Assembly (NCBI GenBank): GCA_001247695.2
Contig: LGRX02003669.1
Location: 1 to 64,000 of the forward strand
DNA: 64,000 bases
Origin: Cymbomonas tetramitiformis
Taxonomy: Eukaryota > Chlorophyta > Pyramimonadophyceae > Pyramimonadales > Pyramimonadaceae
Reading direction: 5' to 3'
Below the pieces are notes generated by a model, which had not been told where the DNA came from, made no database searches, and was given only the letters and a program-made list of their open reading frames with translations. Position numbers and translations under genes: made by a program. Shown in pieces: positions 21,492 to 31,020 of the stretch. Position 1 is the first letter of the stretch. Each line of letters begins with the position of its first letter.

Positions 21492-24400
21492 ATGGCTCGT
21501 ACAAAACAAACCGCTCGAAAGAAATTCGGAGGCACAATTAGAGATTTACAGCGTATGGCCTCCGGAGGTGCACAGGCCTCTCAGAGCGGATCTATGGCAT
21601 CCGGGGCAAGTGGTTCAAATGAGTTACCCGCCGCTGGTGTTGCTCCAGGTACCGCAGAAGATGCCACTCCAGTCGCAAGTGGAGATGCCACTCCAGTCGC
21701 AAGTGATCCTCAAGCTACAGGTAAATCGACAAAGCTGACTATTAAAGTTGGTGAGCCGAAACCAGCTCAGCAACCAGCTCAGCAACCAGCTCAGCAAGTC
21801 GTTGCGCTAATGCACGAGTATACCGCTACACATAAACAGAAGGAGAAGAAAGACCTCGAGGCAAGAATTTTGGCCCTTGTGGAAGATGGTGGGGATATAG
21901 TTGATACAGCTGTTGCATTCCTGAAGAATGAGAACGAAAATAAAACTGCTGGCACTCTTAAAAGAATGCTAGGTAAGAGAAAAGTTGGTGCAGTTGCTGT
22001 TGGGGAGGAGGCAGCGCCAAAGGCAGCGCCAGAGGCAGCGTCAGCTCCTGCACCCCAGGCTTCGGGGAGTGCACCACCGCCAAAGCGTGCTCGTGACACG
22101 AAGGGTAAGGCAGCGATATCTGGGACCACTGGTTACGACAATAGGCAAGACTACGTATTCCCAGGACCGCTGAATATCCAGAAAGTGATCCAACAATGGA
22201 CTCAACGTCCCGAGCCTAATTCTCGAGAAGACAAAAAGCTTCCATTAGTTGCCCCTCTTGGCTTGCTGGTACATCCTGCTGATGTTGATGGGGACGCAAA
22301 CCAACTTTCGTTTACCCGCGCGACTTCACAAGAGGGAATAGAGAAGCAGAAGAAGGTCATCATGGAGCGATGGGAGGTGGACAAATCACATGTCATCGCG
22401 TGGTGGACTGGACACTATTACACGGACGCAGAGTATAGGCAAATGCTCATGTCCAAGTTTTATCCCGGTGAGTCCCGGCCATTGCTTGTCATCATTAGCA
22501 TTATGCAAGGGTTTGGGACTTTCCTACAAAGCTTGACAATCGTATACGATTGTCAGACTTGAGTTCATTTCGTTTGCTTACAGCAGCGGATGCGGCGGCT
22601 CCTGAGGAAGTAAGCAACTTCGAGAAAATGGTGAGCAATCTGGAAAAAGACTATCTCAGCCTATTCGATAACGATCCTGACGACTACAAGAGGTGGGTGA
22701 AGAACAAGTTCATGCGAATGCAGCTTGTCGTGGTGGATGGCCAGCATCGCTATGACGCCTGGCTTGACCTTGTCCTGGACGCAAGGAAACGTAAAGCATT
22801 CTGGAACGGTACCGGGACCAATAATAGGTCCTCTCTGGAGGGGTTGGCCACAACGATTATAATTCTGAAGAAAGAAACACCTCTTTGTGTTTTGGTAAGC
22901 AATCCTTGTATGATATCGTTTGTTTCATTATCAATAAAATACCGTGTGTACATGAATGAAAGTTTTACACGTTTCGGTTTGAGCAGAGCCTTATCGGGAC
23001 ACTGACGAACACCGACCAAACAGAAAGTCTTGTTGACTCTCACGAACACGATAAATGGATTTTGCTGTTGAATATTGCCGACGCCTCGGAAGAACAACTG
23101 GCGCAAGTTACACAATTTCCGGTAAGGCAAGCTAGTGCCAAGAGTAACGCTTGGTATCGGAACAATCTGAGCGATACGACCGCGGCGGCCTACTCGAACG
23201 AGATTTCCAGGATTCAGGATCATTCGGCAAAAGTTGCCCTCCTCCAATCGCGCGAGCGGGATGCGCAAAATGTATGAAACTTCCGCGCTCTCTCATGTGT
23301 CCTCACCCACGCGTGACAATCGTATACGATTGTCAAGCTTTGGCGCTAGCTTCGCCCCTGACTCACGTTTGACAATCGTATACGATTGTCAAGCTTTGGC
23401 GCTAGCTTCAGTTCTCACCCACGTTTGACAATCGTATACGATTGTCAAGCTTTGGCGCTAGCTTCAGTTCTCACCCACGTTTGACAATCGTATACGATTG
23501 TCAACCTTTGGCGCTAGCTTCAGTTCTCACCCACGCGTGACAATCGTTTCGCCCCCGTTACATGTGTCCAACGTGTCTTGCTTGCAGATTTTGCGGTTAC
23601 TGGATCCAAAACTGGGAGAGGAATGGCGGAAGGAAGCTCTGGAGTTGAAGAACTATCCGAAAGAACTGCAGCCTGTTCTTACCCTAGAGGCTATAAGCAC
23701 CTCGCTATCAGCCTTAGGGTTTGATGTACGATATTTTTTCTTTGTTCTTAAATCCTATGCTGTTATGGCATTTGGAGTTTCTACGGCATGGTCGGCTAGA
23801 CCGTTGCTTCTTGGTGCATATGAAAGCCATACGTGTTCGTGCTTGCAACCAAGTTCTTCTTGGCATCGTTAGGCACATTTTGAGCTATCGAATGCCTTGA
23901 TAGGGGGTCTCTAAGGGGTCAGAATGGGCGTTTGTGGGGGGTAAATCGGTCGATTTGACACGCGGAAACGCCGGAGATTCCAGCATAGGAGTTAAAGTGG
24001 CGAAGGAAGGAGTATACGTGGCCGATGTGGACAAACGGAAGGAGTTCTACCAGAAATATGGGATCAGTTGCAAGGGCAAGTTTTTGACTGGCACTGAGTT
24101 CAGCACGTATTGTCATCGTCTTGGTTTCATCAAGGATGTCATCGAATCTGCCAAGGCCAAGTTTGCCTCGCTGATGGGTTGGACTAAATACCCAGATTGG
24201 TATGAACACGGACAGGGTATCACGGACGTCTATGATGATGAGGAGGATACGCAGGAGGTGGGCTATTTAATTTAGATTATTTCTTTGTGATTTTAGATTA
24301 ACCCATTTTCATGTTGATTTTAGATTTTTTTATGTCATCCGGCTATTACCGGTGCATGCATCCATGACGCTGTACTGTACCTACTGTTGAGCTATCGCCA

Positions 24401-27400
24401 TGCCATGCGAAATATTACACTCAACACTGAAGAGTTGTCTTGCCGTGATGTCCATATGTCCGAATGGAACCAAAAACCGTTCGATTAAAATCGAACGGTT
24501 TTTGGTTCCATTCGGAAAGATTCACGGCCGTGAATCTAAAAGTCACGGCCGTGAATAACGACTCTTTCCCCATAATGACTTTTATTATTTGCCATCTTTG
24601 CCACAATAGACACTCACGGCGTGTTCTACTTGAAAAAAAGTAAGTAACTTGAAGCCTTGAGCTTCAAGTTACTGAAAGATATGTATCTTGGCAGTATGTG
24701 TGCCAAGTTTCGTGCTCTAGGACGCACGGGAAGCCCTCGGCTGTTTGGCATCTTTGGGTTTGGGTGTCACGTTCGAACCCAAACCCAAAACATCTGCCTT
24801 AGAAATAAATTGCGCGTTTCGCGCACAAGTAACTTGAAGCCTTGAGCTTCTGGTAACTTAAATATATGTATCTTGGCAGTATTCGTGCCAAGTTTCGTGC
24901 TCTACAGTAATCACTCACCTTTAAGAAAACCGTAAATTCCAGGTCAGCCAGCTTTTCTCATCGACTTGGGTACCCCCGCCAGCGCCAGCGTCCTATGGAA
25001 TCTGTTAAGAATAGTGACCGCGATCTTTTAAGCCAGCCAGCACATTCCATAGCCATCCACGTGTCATCCTTACGTAGCCAGCCACATTTCTTAAAATTTT
25101 CAAAACCTAGAAAATGGACCCTGAGAGCCGTGCACAGTTGAAAGAATTAAAGCAGGACTTAGCCGATGATATCATATCTGAATCAGACTATTTAGAACTG
25201 AAGGCCATCATTCTTAGTGCCGTCAAGTCAAACGCTCGTAGCAAGAATGCAACCCTCCCAGAATCCAGCCTAGATTTCTTGATATATATGAACTTTATGA
25301 AATGCCCCTTAAGATAGTCAGCCAGCACCATATTTCTTATCGCAGGGTGATTCCATAAGAAAAAAAGTCCAGCCAGCTTTTCTCATCAACTTGGGTACCC
25401 ACCCCCCCCCCAAAGGCTGGCTGGTTCCTTAACGTCGAGGTTCCTTAAAGGTGAGTGATTACTGTAGGACGCACGGGAAGCCCTCGGCTGTTTGGCATCT
25501 TTGGGTTTGGGTGTCACGTTCGAACCCAAACCCAAAACATCTGCCTTAGAAATAGATTGCGCGTTTCGCGCACAAGTAACTTGAAGCCTTGAGCTTCTGG
25601 TAACTTAAATATATGTACCATGGTAGTATTCGTGCCAAGTTTCGTGCGTTAGGACGCACGGGAAGCCCTCGGCTGTTTGGCATCTTTGGGTTTGGGTGTC
25701 ACGTTCGAACCCAAACCCAAAACATCTGCCTTAGAAATAGATTGCGCGTTTCGCGCACAAGTAACTTGAAGCCTTGAGCTTCTGGTAACTTAAATATATG
25801 TACCATGGTAGTATTCGTGCCAAGTTTCGTGCTCTAGGACGCACGGGAAGCCCTCGGCTGTTTGGCATCTTTGGGTTTGGGTGCCACGTTCGAACCCAAA
25901 CCCAAAACATCTGCCTTAGAAATAGATTGCGCGTTTCGCGCACAAGTAACTTGAAGCCTTGAGCTTCTGGTAACTTAAATATATGTACCATGGTAGTATT
26001 CGTGCCAAGTTTCGTGCGTTAGGACGCACGGGAAGCCCTCGGCTGTTTGCCATCTTTGGGTTTGGGTACGTTCGAACCCAAACCCAAAGGCAAAGGCATA
26101 GGACAGTTTCGTAGATTCTGTCCCGATGCCTTTGCAACCTCGCTTGCTAACTCATATTACAATGAATATTCAACATTCAAGCGTTGGATACCCCACGCCA
26201 ACGGGAAGTGCTCGGCTGATTTGTTATTTGGGTATGCGCACCCAAATGACAAAAAACGCATCTTTGAAACTCGTTAGTTTCAAAGATGCGTGGCCGATGC
26301 CTTCGTGCTTATGTGTGTTAATCCATATGAAATATTCCATGGAATAAATGTGAATATCCCGCACAAACGGGAAGCGCTCGGCCGTTTTGTAAAATTTGGG
26401 TGCACCCAAAATACAAAACGCATCTTTGAAACTCGGAAGTTTCAAAGATGCTTGCCGGTCGCGTGCAGCGGTAAAATGCAAGTCAAAGGGTTTAGGATAC
26501 AGAAGAAGTACAGAGGCCTTTTTTTCAAGCAGAACACGCCGTGAGTGTCTATTACAACGGCGCCCACCATTATCACAAGCGAGACAAATCTTCTTAAAGC
26601 TTTTTCGAGAGCGTTTGACCTGTGTGCACATTATTTGAACAGGAGTCGTGAAAAGGACCACCGGTCATAGCCGGATGACATCAAGAAAACTTAATCTAAA
26701 ATCAACATGAAAATGTGTTAATCTAAAATCACAAAGAAATAATCTAAATTAATTATTTTTCCTACGCAGGAGACTATACTCAAACTAAACGCTGACAACC
26801 CTTGGGGACCCTATGACTTTGATGGGGAATCGTACCGTGATTCGCAGCATATGACGTACGTGCAAAAGCATCACCGGACACTTGGGCAACACGTCCACGG
26901 AGAGCCTGATTTGGAAACCAAGCTTCTGGTGTGGATGTTAATCAAATCTTCCAACAGATTCTACACTGCACGCTTCGATGAGGTCATGAAGAGCATGATG
27001 AAAGCAAAACGATGGAAGCGCGTTGATTCCAAGGAAGGAAGGGCTATGGACCGGAGTGTGAATACGCCATCGCATGATACCATGCATACTTACAAGACTC
27101 TTGTGGATTGCGCTGGTGAGTTAGTCCTCACACGTATTTTTTGTAAGTTGCAGGATTTCAAGTCCTAACGAGAGTTATGTTTGCTATGCAGCCACGCGTA
27201 TGATCTTGTGCTACATTCACTCCTTGCCGGAAGACTACATCGAGGTTCGAAATGCCGGTCGCTTTGGGGCTACGTTCACGAGTCCGAAGCTTTATGGCCC
27301 TGCCTACACTGAGGCACCCGTGAAGGATCCCTCATGGTTTCTGCAGACGTTGGGCATCATCCATACGAAAAGGGGGTTTGAGGAAAACTGCCTGAATTTG

Positions 27401-28635
27401 CTATGGGCGATTCCAGCAGCAGCTGGGTCTCAGATTAATATGGCCCCTGCAGTACTGGCAGCGTCGCGGATGATGGAAGCCAAAGAAATGCCAGATATCA
27501 TTCACGAGATCGCCGCGTTCAGTGCGAAGGTGACCCCGTTGATACACTTGTGATGATCATGCCATGGGGATGTAAGGGCAGTTGGTATATCCACTGAGAA
27601 GTGTGACAATCGTATACGATTGTCAAGCTCTGGCGTTACCTTGACTTAGAGTCTGCTCTGTCTCTGAGTTCGAAGACTGATTCTGATGCGTAATACAGGC
27701 TGTTTGGGAATGGCTGGAACTCCGTGTGAAAGCGTCACGCCGGGAGGGCGGGATGCCGGATGCTCTGAACCAAACGGAGATTTTCGATCTTGATTGGGAC
27801 CCGAAGAGCGCTGTGATTGAATTCATGGAGCTGAAAATCGAACACAAGGAGCTGCATGCTGCCGAGGGAGTCCAGTATGCGGTGGACTTCAACATGTGCC
27901 ATCGCGCGAAGTTGCAGAAGAAGCTTCTGACGGGTTTGCTGGATTTCGGAATAAAGGTTAGAGCTGTTCAAATATTTACATTGCAATGTATTAAGTATTT
28001 GCTGCGTATGTATTTCAAAGCAGACTGATGAAAGCAATGTTCCACAGGTTAACGATTCTCTCGCCGAAAGGAATAAGTGTGCACGCAGCAATCAAGTCAT
28101 GGTCAATTGGCGCAGTGCAAAAACATTGCAACACACTCGCTATGGAGTGGATCTGATCTTTGTGGATGGTCCTTTTGGGCTGTTTTCGGAGGTATGGGAT
28201 ACCTATTCAACAGACTTCTACTCATACATGGGTGGTATTTGCATGTCGACTATGGATTATGGTGGCATTGTGATTCTATTCTTACCGGACTCGACTACCC
28301 GCAGTAACGTGACCATTAATGGAAAAACCTGCGCGATATCCAGGCAGCAAGCAATCATCGATGCCTTCTGCGCTTCGACCACCGGCTGGCCGCTGAAATG
28401 GACATGCCACCAAACGGTTCAATACTGGAATCGAGGCGGAGGACGCATAGGTAATAATGCGGCTGGTCCGGTCAGCGTTTTGCAACCGTATGTGTTGCTG
28501 CACTTGGTGGAAGATCCCTCAATGAGTAATAAACTACCGAAGTGGGCCCCGCTGCGAAGCACGGTCGGAAAGTTTGCGAACGCGTTCACGAACATCATGG
28601 TAAGAATTCTGGTATGCATTCATATCTTGTCATGA
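21492..28635 (+). CDS. H3-tail mimic / ParB-like / amino-methyltransferase-like protein (nine exons)
   Basis: Exons, all phase-consistent: 21,492-22,467; 22,584-22,894; 22,987-23,271; 23,588-23,725; 23,916-24,257; 26,770-27,115; 27,192-27,529; 27,699-27,956; 28,048-28,635. From the ATG at 21,492 the protein begins M-ARTKQTARK-KFGG, identical to histone H3 residues 1-9 with Lys4 and Lys9 kept but Ser10 and Thr11 replaced. A start at 21,360 would add 44 residues and bury it. There follow a low-complexity Ala/Ser/Gln region with an NLS-like PPKRAR, then exon 2 with VVVDGQHRYDAW, a ParB/DGQHR-type motif. Later exons are not recognised. The last exon has LIFVDGPFG and GGIVILFLP, like motif IV (D-P-P-Y/F class, here DGPF) and the next strand of DNA amino-methyltransferases. 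The altered motif could mean lost activity. Introns 1, 3 and 7 carry E palindromes. Exon structure is convincing; the domain names are moderate (ParB) to weak (methyltransferase). Confidence 0.75.
22534..22555. repeat. E palindrome in intron 1
   Basis: A perfect 22-bp copy between the GTGAGT donor (22,468) and the acceptor (22,583). Confidence 0.95.
23314..23549. repeat. Four E palindromes plus a half-site in intron 3
   Basis: Perfect copies at 23,314, 23,370, 23,426 and 23,482 on a 56-bp period with AAGCTTTGGCGCTAGCTTC spacers, followed by a truncated half-site at about 23,538. Confidence 0.95.
24460..24515. repeat. Perfect 56-bp palindrome
   Basis: Arms of 27 bp (CCGAATGGAACCAAAAACCG plus TTCGATT) separated by AA. 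It would form a strong hairpin or cruciform. It sits inside the TTAA-flanked element. Confidence 0.95.
24905..25464. mobile_element. 560-bp TA-flanked MITE nested in the TTAA element
   Basis: Terminal repeats CAGTAATCACTCACCTTTAA and inverse. TA precedes (24,903) and follows (25,465). The neighbouring repeat units read GTGCTCTAGGACG without it, so the TA was duplicated on insertion, as with Tc1/mariner-type elements. Related ends occur at 4,133-4,364. Confidence 0.85.
25114..25317 (+). CDS. 67-residue reading frame within the MITE
   Basis: It starts at an ATG and runs MDPESRAQLKELKQDLADD then IISESDYLELKAIILSAVKS. It looks like a short amphipathic helical protein, faintly like SHOCT-type short helical tails. 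No ribosome or promoter evidence. It may be a captured fragment or chance. Confidence 0.25.
   Translation: MDPESRAQLKELKQDLADDIISESDYLELKAIILSAVKSNARSKNATLPESSLDFLIYMNFMKCPLR
27604..27625. repeat. E palindrome in intron 7
   Basis: A perfect copy between exons 27,192-27,529 and 27,699-27,956. The left copy of the duplicated block enters the window at this same palindrome. Confidence 0.95.
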
Positions 28636-28693
28636 ATGAAACTCCGCTAAACAAAATTGTCAAGCAGGTGCACTAGCTCCGACACTCAGGTGT

Positions 28694-28715
28694 TGACAAT
28701 CGTGTACGATTGTCA
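28694..28715. repeat. Variant E palindrome 3' of the H3-mimic gene
   Basis: Carries the same central change (GTGTAC) as the left copy at 1,087, so the change predates the duplication. Confidence 0.9.
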
Positions 28716-28821
28716 GAAGTGTCTGGAGGGTAGTTTTGGTATGCACGGCGTGAAACATATTGTTTTTCATACATGTACATATACGGTTTATTTGTGTCCA
28801 GTCACGTGACATAAGTGTTAG

Positions 28822-29327
28822 CTACCAAGCATACGTCTCCTCATTGCACGCGCTAGCATCAATTATGCGCGTTAGGGTGCAGATTCTGAACATACGCCCG
28901 CAAACTGCGCATCTCCTTTCATCTTCCTGCAGCAGATCGCTTTCCAGCTCTGTCAGGGCACCGTGCGTAGTTTCGCTGTAGCGGTATCTATTTCGCCAGC
29001 CCCGCCACTCCAAATCTGAGTATCGGTGGTACGGTAGATCCACCCGCCCTCATACCAGTACACGAGATGCCTCACCCCGAACCTTTCGCTGGATCTACGG
29101 CCGTGGACGTACATCGGCCAAAAACTCCACCAGTGATAGGTCCTGAGATTAACTGCATGTTGCCCGAAGTCCTCCCAGTCTTCTTCAGCTTGTTGCCGCG
29201 CTTGCCGCCACAAGCGGAGAATTAAACGGTCTTCAGGAACCCATTGGGCTTGTTGTAACTGGCAGTCGCGAAACGTAAAAGTATCGAAAGGCCATATCCA
29301 ATACTGCAATATTCCAATATTGGGCAT
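28822..29327 (-). CDS. Trp-rich small protein at the end of element E (right copy, frame change)
   Basis: Reading from 29,327, about 95 residues rich in Trp, Arg and Gln (IWPFDTF, DRLILRLWRQARQQ, WWSFWPM) are followed near 29,040 by a change of frame into a stretch with LTELESDLLQEDERR and CAVCGRMFRIC. The join could be an unseen intron, a frameshift or decay. It is the only coding-like sequence between the H3-mimic gene and the right terminal repeat, and runs towards it. No family recognised. Confidence 0.4.
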
Positions 29328-29473
29328 ACTGGTGTAGGTAGTCTAAGGTGCGGGTTGTGGTTCTATGTGACGAACGCAGGTGTGTGCAAATGACCTCCGG
29401 TTACGACTCCTCCAACATATACCCTAAAACCCTGAACCTTGGACGCCCCGATATGTCCATGTGCAGCACACCT

Positions 29474-29886
29474 GACACCCAGACTCACGTGTGACAATCG
29501 TATACGATTGTCAAGCAGGTGCACTAGGTCCGACACCCAGACTCACGTGTGACAATCGTATACGATTGTCAAGCTCTGTCGTTGGGTTCGTCTCTCTGAC
29601 GCACGTTTGAACACGCGCATGCGACTGGGTTATACCCTGAGTCCCTGGTTAGGTGGGGAGGGGGGAGTCAGTGTATATTCCTTAAGTATGAAGAAAAAAT
29701 TTAAATTTTCTTAAGTATGTGAAAACGCAGGCGTCGACGCGGGCCGACGCGTTACCCTCCTTAAGTATGGGCTTAAGTATGGGAGCCCTATTTTGCGAAA
29801 TCTTAGAATGTTAAGAATGTTTGGTCCGGTCCGTCCAGTCCGTCCAAACTGGACGGACCGGACGGACTGGACGGACCGACTGGACC
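29474..29886. repeat. Right terminal inverted repeat of element E
   Basis: The inverse of 15,248-15,734, with palindromes at 29,492-29,513 and 29,550-29,571. Confidence 0.9.
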
Positions 29887-29889
29887 GAT

Positions 29890-31020
29890 ATGAATCCCCC
29901 CAGGATCCGCCAGCTACCAGCCCCCAAGGCTGACAGCCGCCCCACCAACAGGCTACCTCTGGTGGGGAACAAGCCTCCTGGGAGGCCAGCCGGCAGAGCC
30001 GCAAGCATGGTGACCACCCCGTGGGAACCGGCTCCCGAGCCAACACCCCGTGCGGTGCCCCAAAGAGGGCACGGTCGGGTGTCAGCAGTGAGCACACTGC
30101 TGATGGGTCGCCGGAGGTGTCCACATCGCCGCAACTCAAGTTGCCCAGGGAGGAGGTTCGGAGGCCGATTGAGCCTCTGCCTGTGGACTTGTGGACCCCC
30201 CCCCAGGTGCAGACTACTTCCGTGGCGGACGGCTCAGGGAGCCAGTCAACAGGGAGTCAGCAGCTCGGGATGCCAGCAGCATCACTAGCTGGTGACACTC
30301 AGTTGCCAGCTGCAGGGGATGCGACGCTGCACAAGCGTCTGGCAGACCTCAAGCTGCAGCTCGAGATAAAAAAACTCGAGGAGCGGCTACAACAGCGGGA
30401 GGTGACAGCGGGAGGTGACAGCTGTGGAGCTCCAATGGGAGGGAGCATGGCAGCAGTTCCTTCTCTCGTTGAGCTCGTGCAGCAGGAGCCGCAGACGCAG
30501 GAGCAACAGGAACATGGTTGCACAAACCCCTGAGCAACAACCCTTGCCGCAACCTCAGGCGGTGCCGATGCTCCAGCAGCTCCAACAGCTCCAACAGCTC
30601 CAGCAGCTCCAGCAGCTCCAGCAGCTGCAACCCCTTCTGCTGCAAGCTCCCCAGCCCCAGCTCCAGCAGCTGCAAGCTCCCCAGCCCCAACTCCAGCAGC
30701 TGCAAGCTCCCAAGCCCCAGCTCCAGCAGCTCCAACAGCTCCAACAGCTCCAACAGCTCCAACAGACCCAGCAGCTGCAACCCCTTCTGCTGCAAGCTCC
30801 CCAGACTTTGCAAATGCAGCAGTCCCAGCCCATGCTCCTTCAGCAACCACAGGCCCGACAGCTCCAGCAGCTCCAGCAGCTCCAGCAGCTCCAACAGCTC
30901 CAGCAGCTCCAGCAACTCCAGCAACTCCAGCAGACCCAGCCATTGAATACCTCGGACTTGGGTAGGGCCTCGGGCGTCTCCATAGAGGAGTTGCAGAATT
31001 TGAGCATTCCTAGGTCTTAG
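29890..31020 (+). CDS. Coiled-coil and Leu-Gln-Gln repeat protein (right copy, frame broken)
   Basis: Same content as 2,267-3,397: a Pro/Ser-rich start directly after element E, a short coiled coil (about 30,350-30,400), a frame offset near 30,515-30,530 and LQQ repeats to a stop at 31,018-31,020. The repeat region is unchanged in length between copies. The function is unknown; it may be the severed 3' half of the dioxygenase-like gene. Confidence 0.45.

Larger units (their letters stand above)
24642..26080. repeat. ~190-bp tandem repeats inside the TTAA element
   Basis: Five or six units containing AAGTAACTTGAAGCCTTGAG, GACGCACGGGAAGCCCTCGG and the inverted pair TTTGGGTTTGGGTG / AACCCAAACCCAAA. 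The 560-bp element at 24,905 interrupts the array after GTGCTCTA. Shorter hairpin derivatives (GCATCTTTGAAACT arms) continue to about 26,455. Confidence 0.85.
24271..26748. mobile_element. 2.5-kb TTAA-flanked inverted-repeat element filling intron 5
   Basis: Long inverted ends (TTTAGATTATTTCTTTGTG on the left, its complement on the right) are flanked on both sides by TTAA (24,267-24,270 and 26,749-26,752). TTAA is the target duplication of piggyBac-type elements. Further matching arms include CACTCACGGCGTGTTCT (24,611) and its inverse (26,535). No transposase is present. The intron has little other sequence (donor at 24,258, acceptor at 26,769), so the element makes up nearly all of it. Family assignment rests on TTAA alone. 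Confidence 0.65.
15248..29886. mobile_element. Element E: 14.6-kb TIR transposon with MULE transposase and H3-mimic/ParB/methyltransferase-like gene
   Basis: It is bounded by long inverted repeats (15,248-15,734 and 29,474-29,886). The MULE-type transposase, for which long terminal repeats are usual, is nearest the left end, then the nine-exon H3-mimic gene, then a small convergent Trp-rich reading frame. The 22-bp E palindrome occurs about 20 times between the two ends and almost nowhere outside. No matching 9-bp target duplication was seen at the outer edges; the edges consist of GGACGG-type repeats, so the exact ends are uncertain. A second copy of the right end lies at 1-2,263. The left end interrupts the dioxygenase-like frame. 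Confidence 0.75.

Noticed and set aside
21791..22129. Minus-strand Ala-rich frame opposite exon 1 of the H3-mimic gene
   Set aside because: Antisense shadow of a low-complexity coding region.
15579..29571. CRISPR array suggested by repeated palindromes with spacers
   Set aside because: Repeats are dispersed over 14 kb, lie in spliceosomal introns of a eukaryotic element, spacers are unequal and there are no cas genes.
15240..29895. 9-bp target-site duplication for element E
   Set aside because: The nine bases outside each presumed end do not match; GGACGG-type repeats blur the edges, so I do not claim one.
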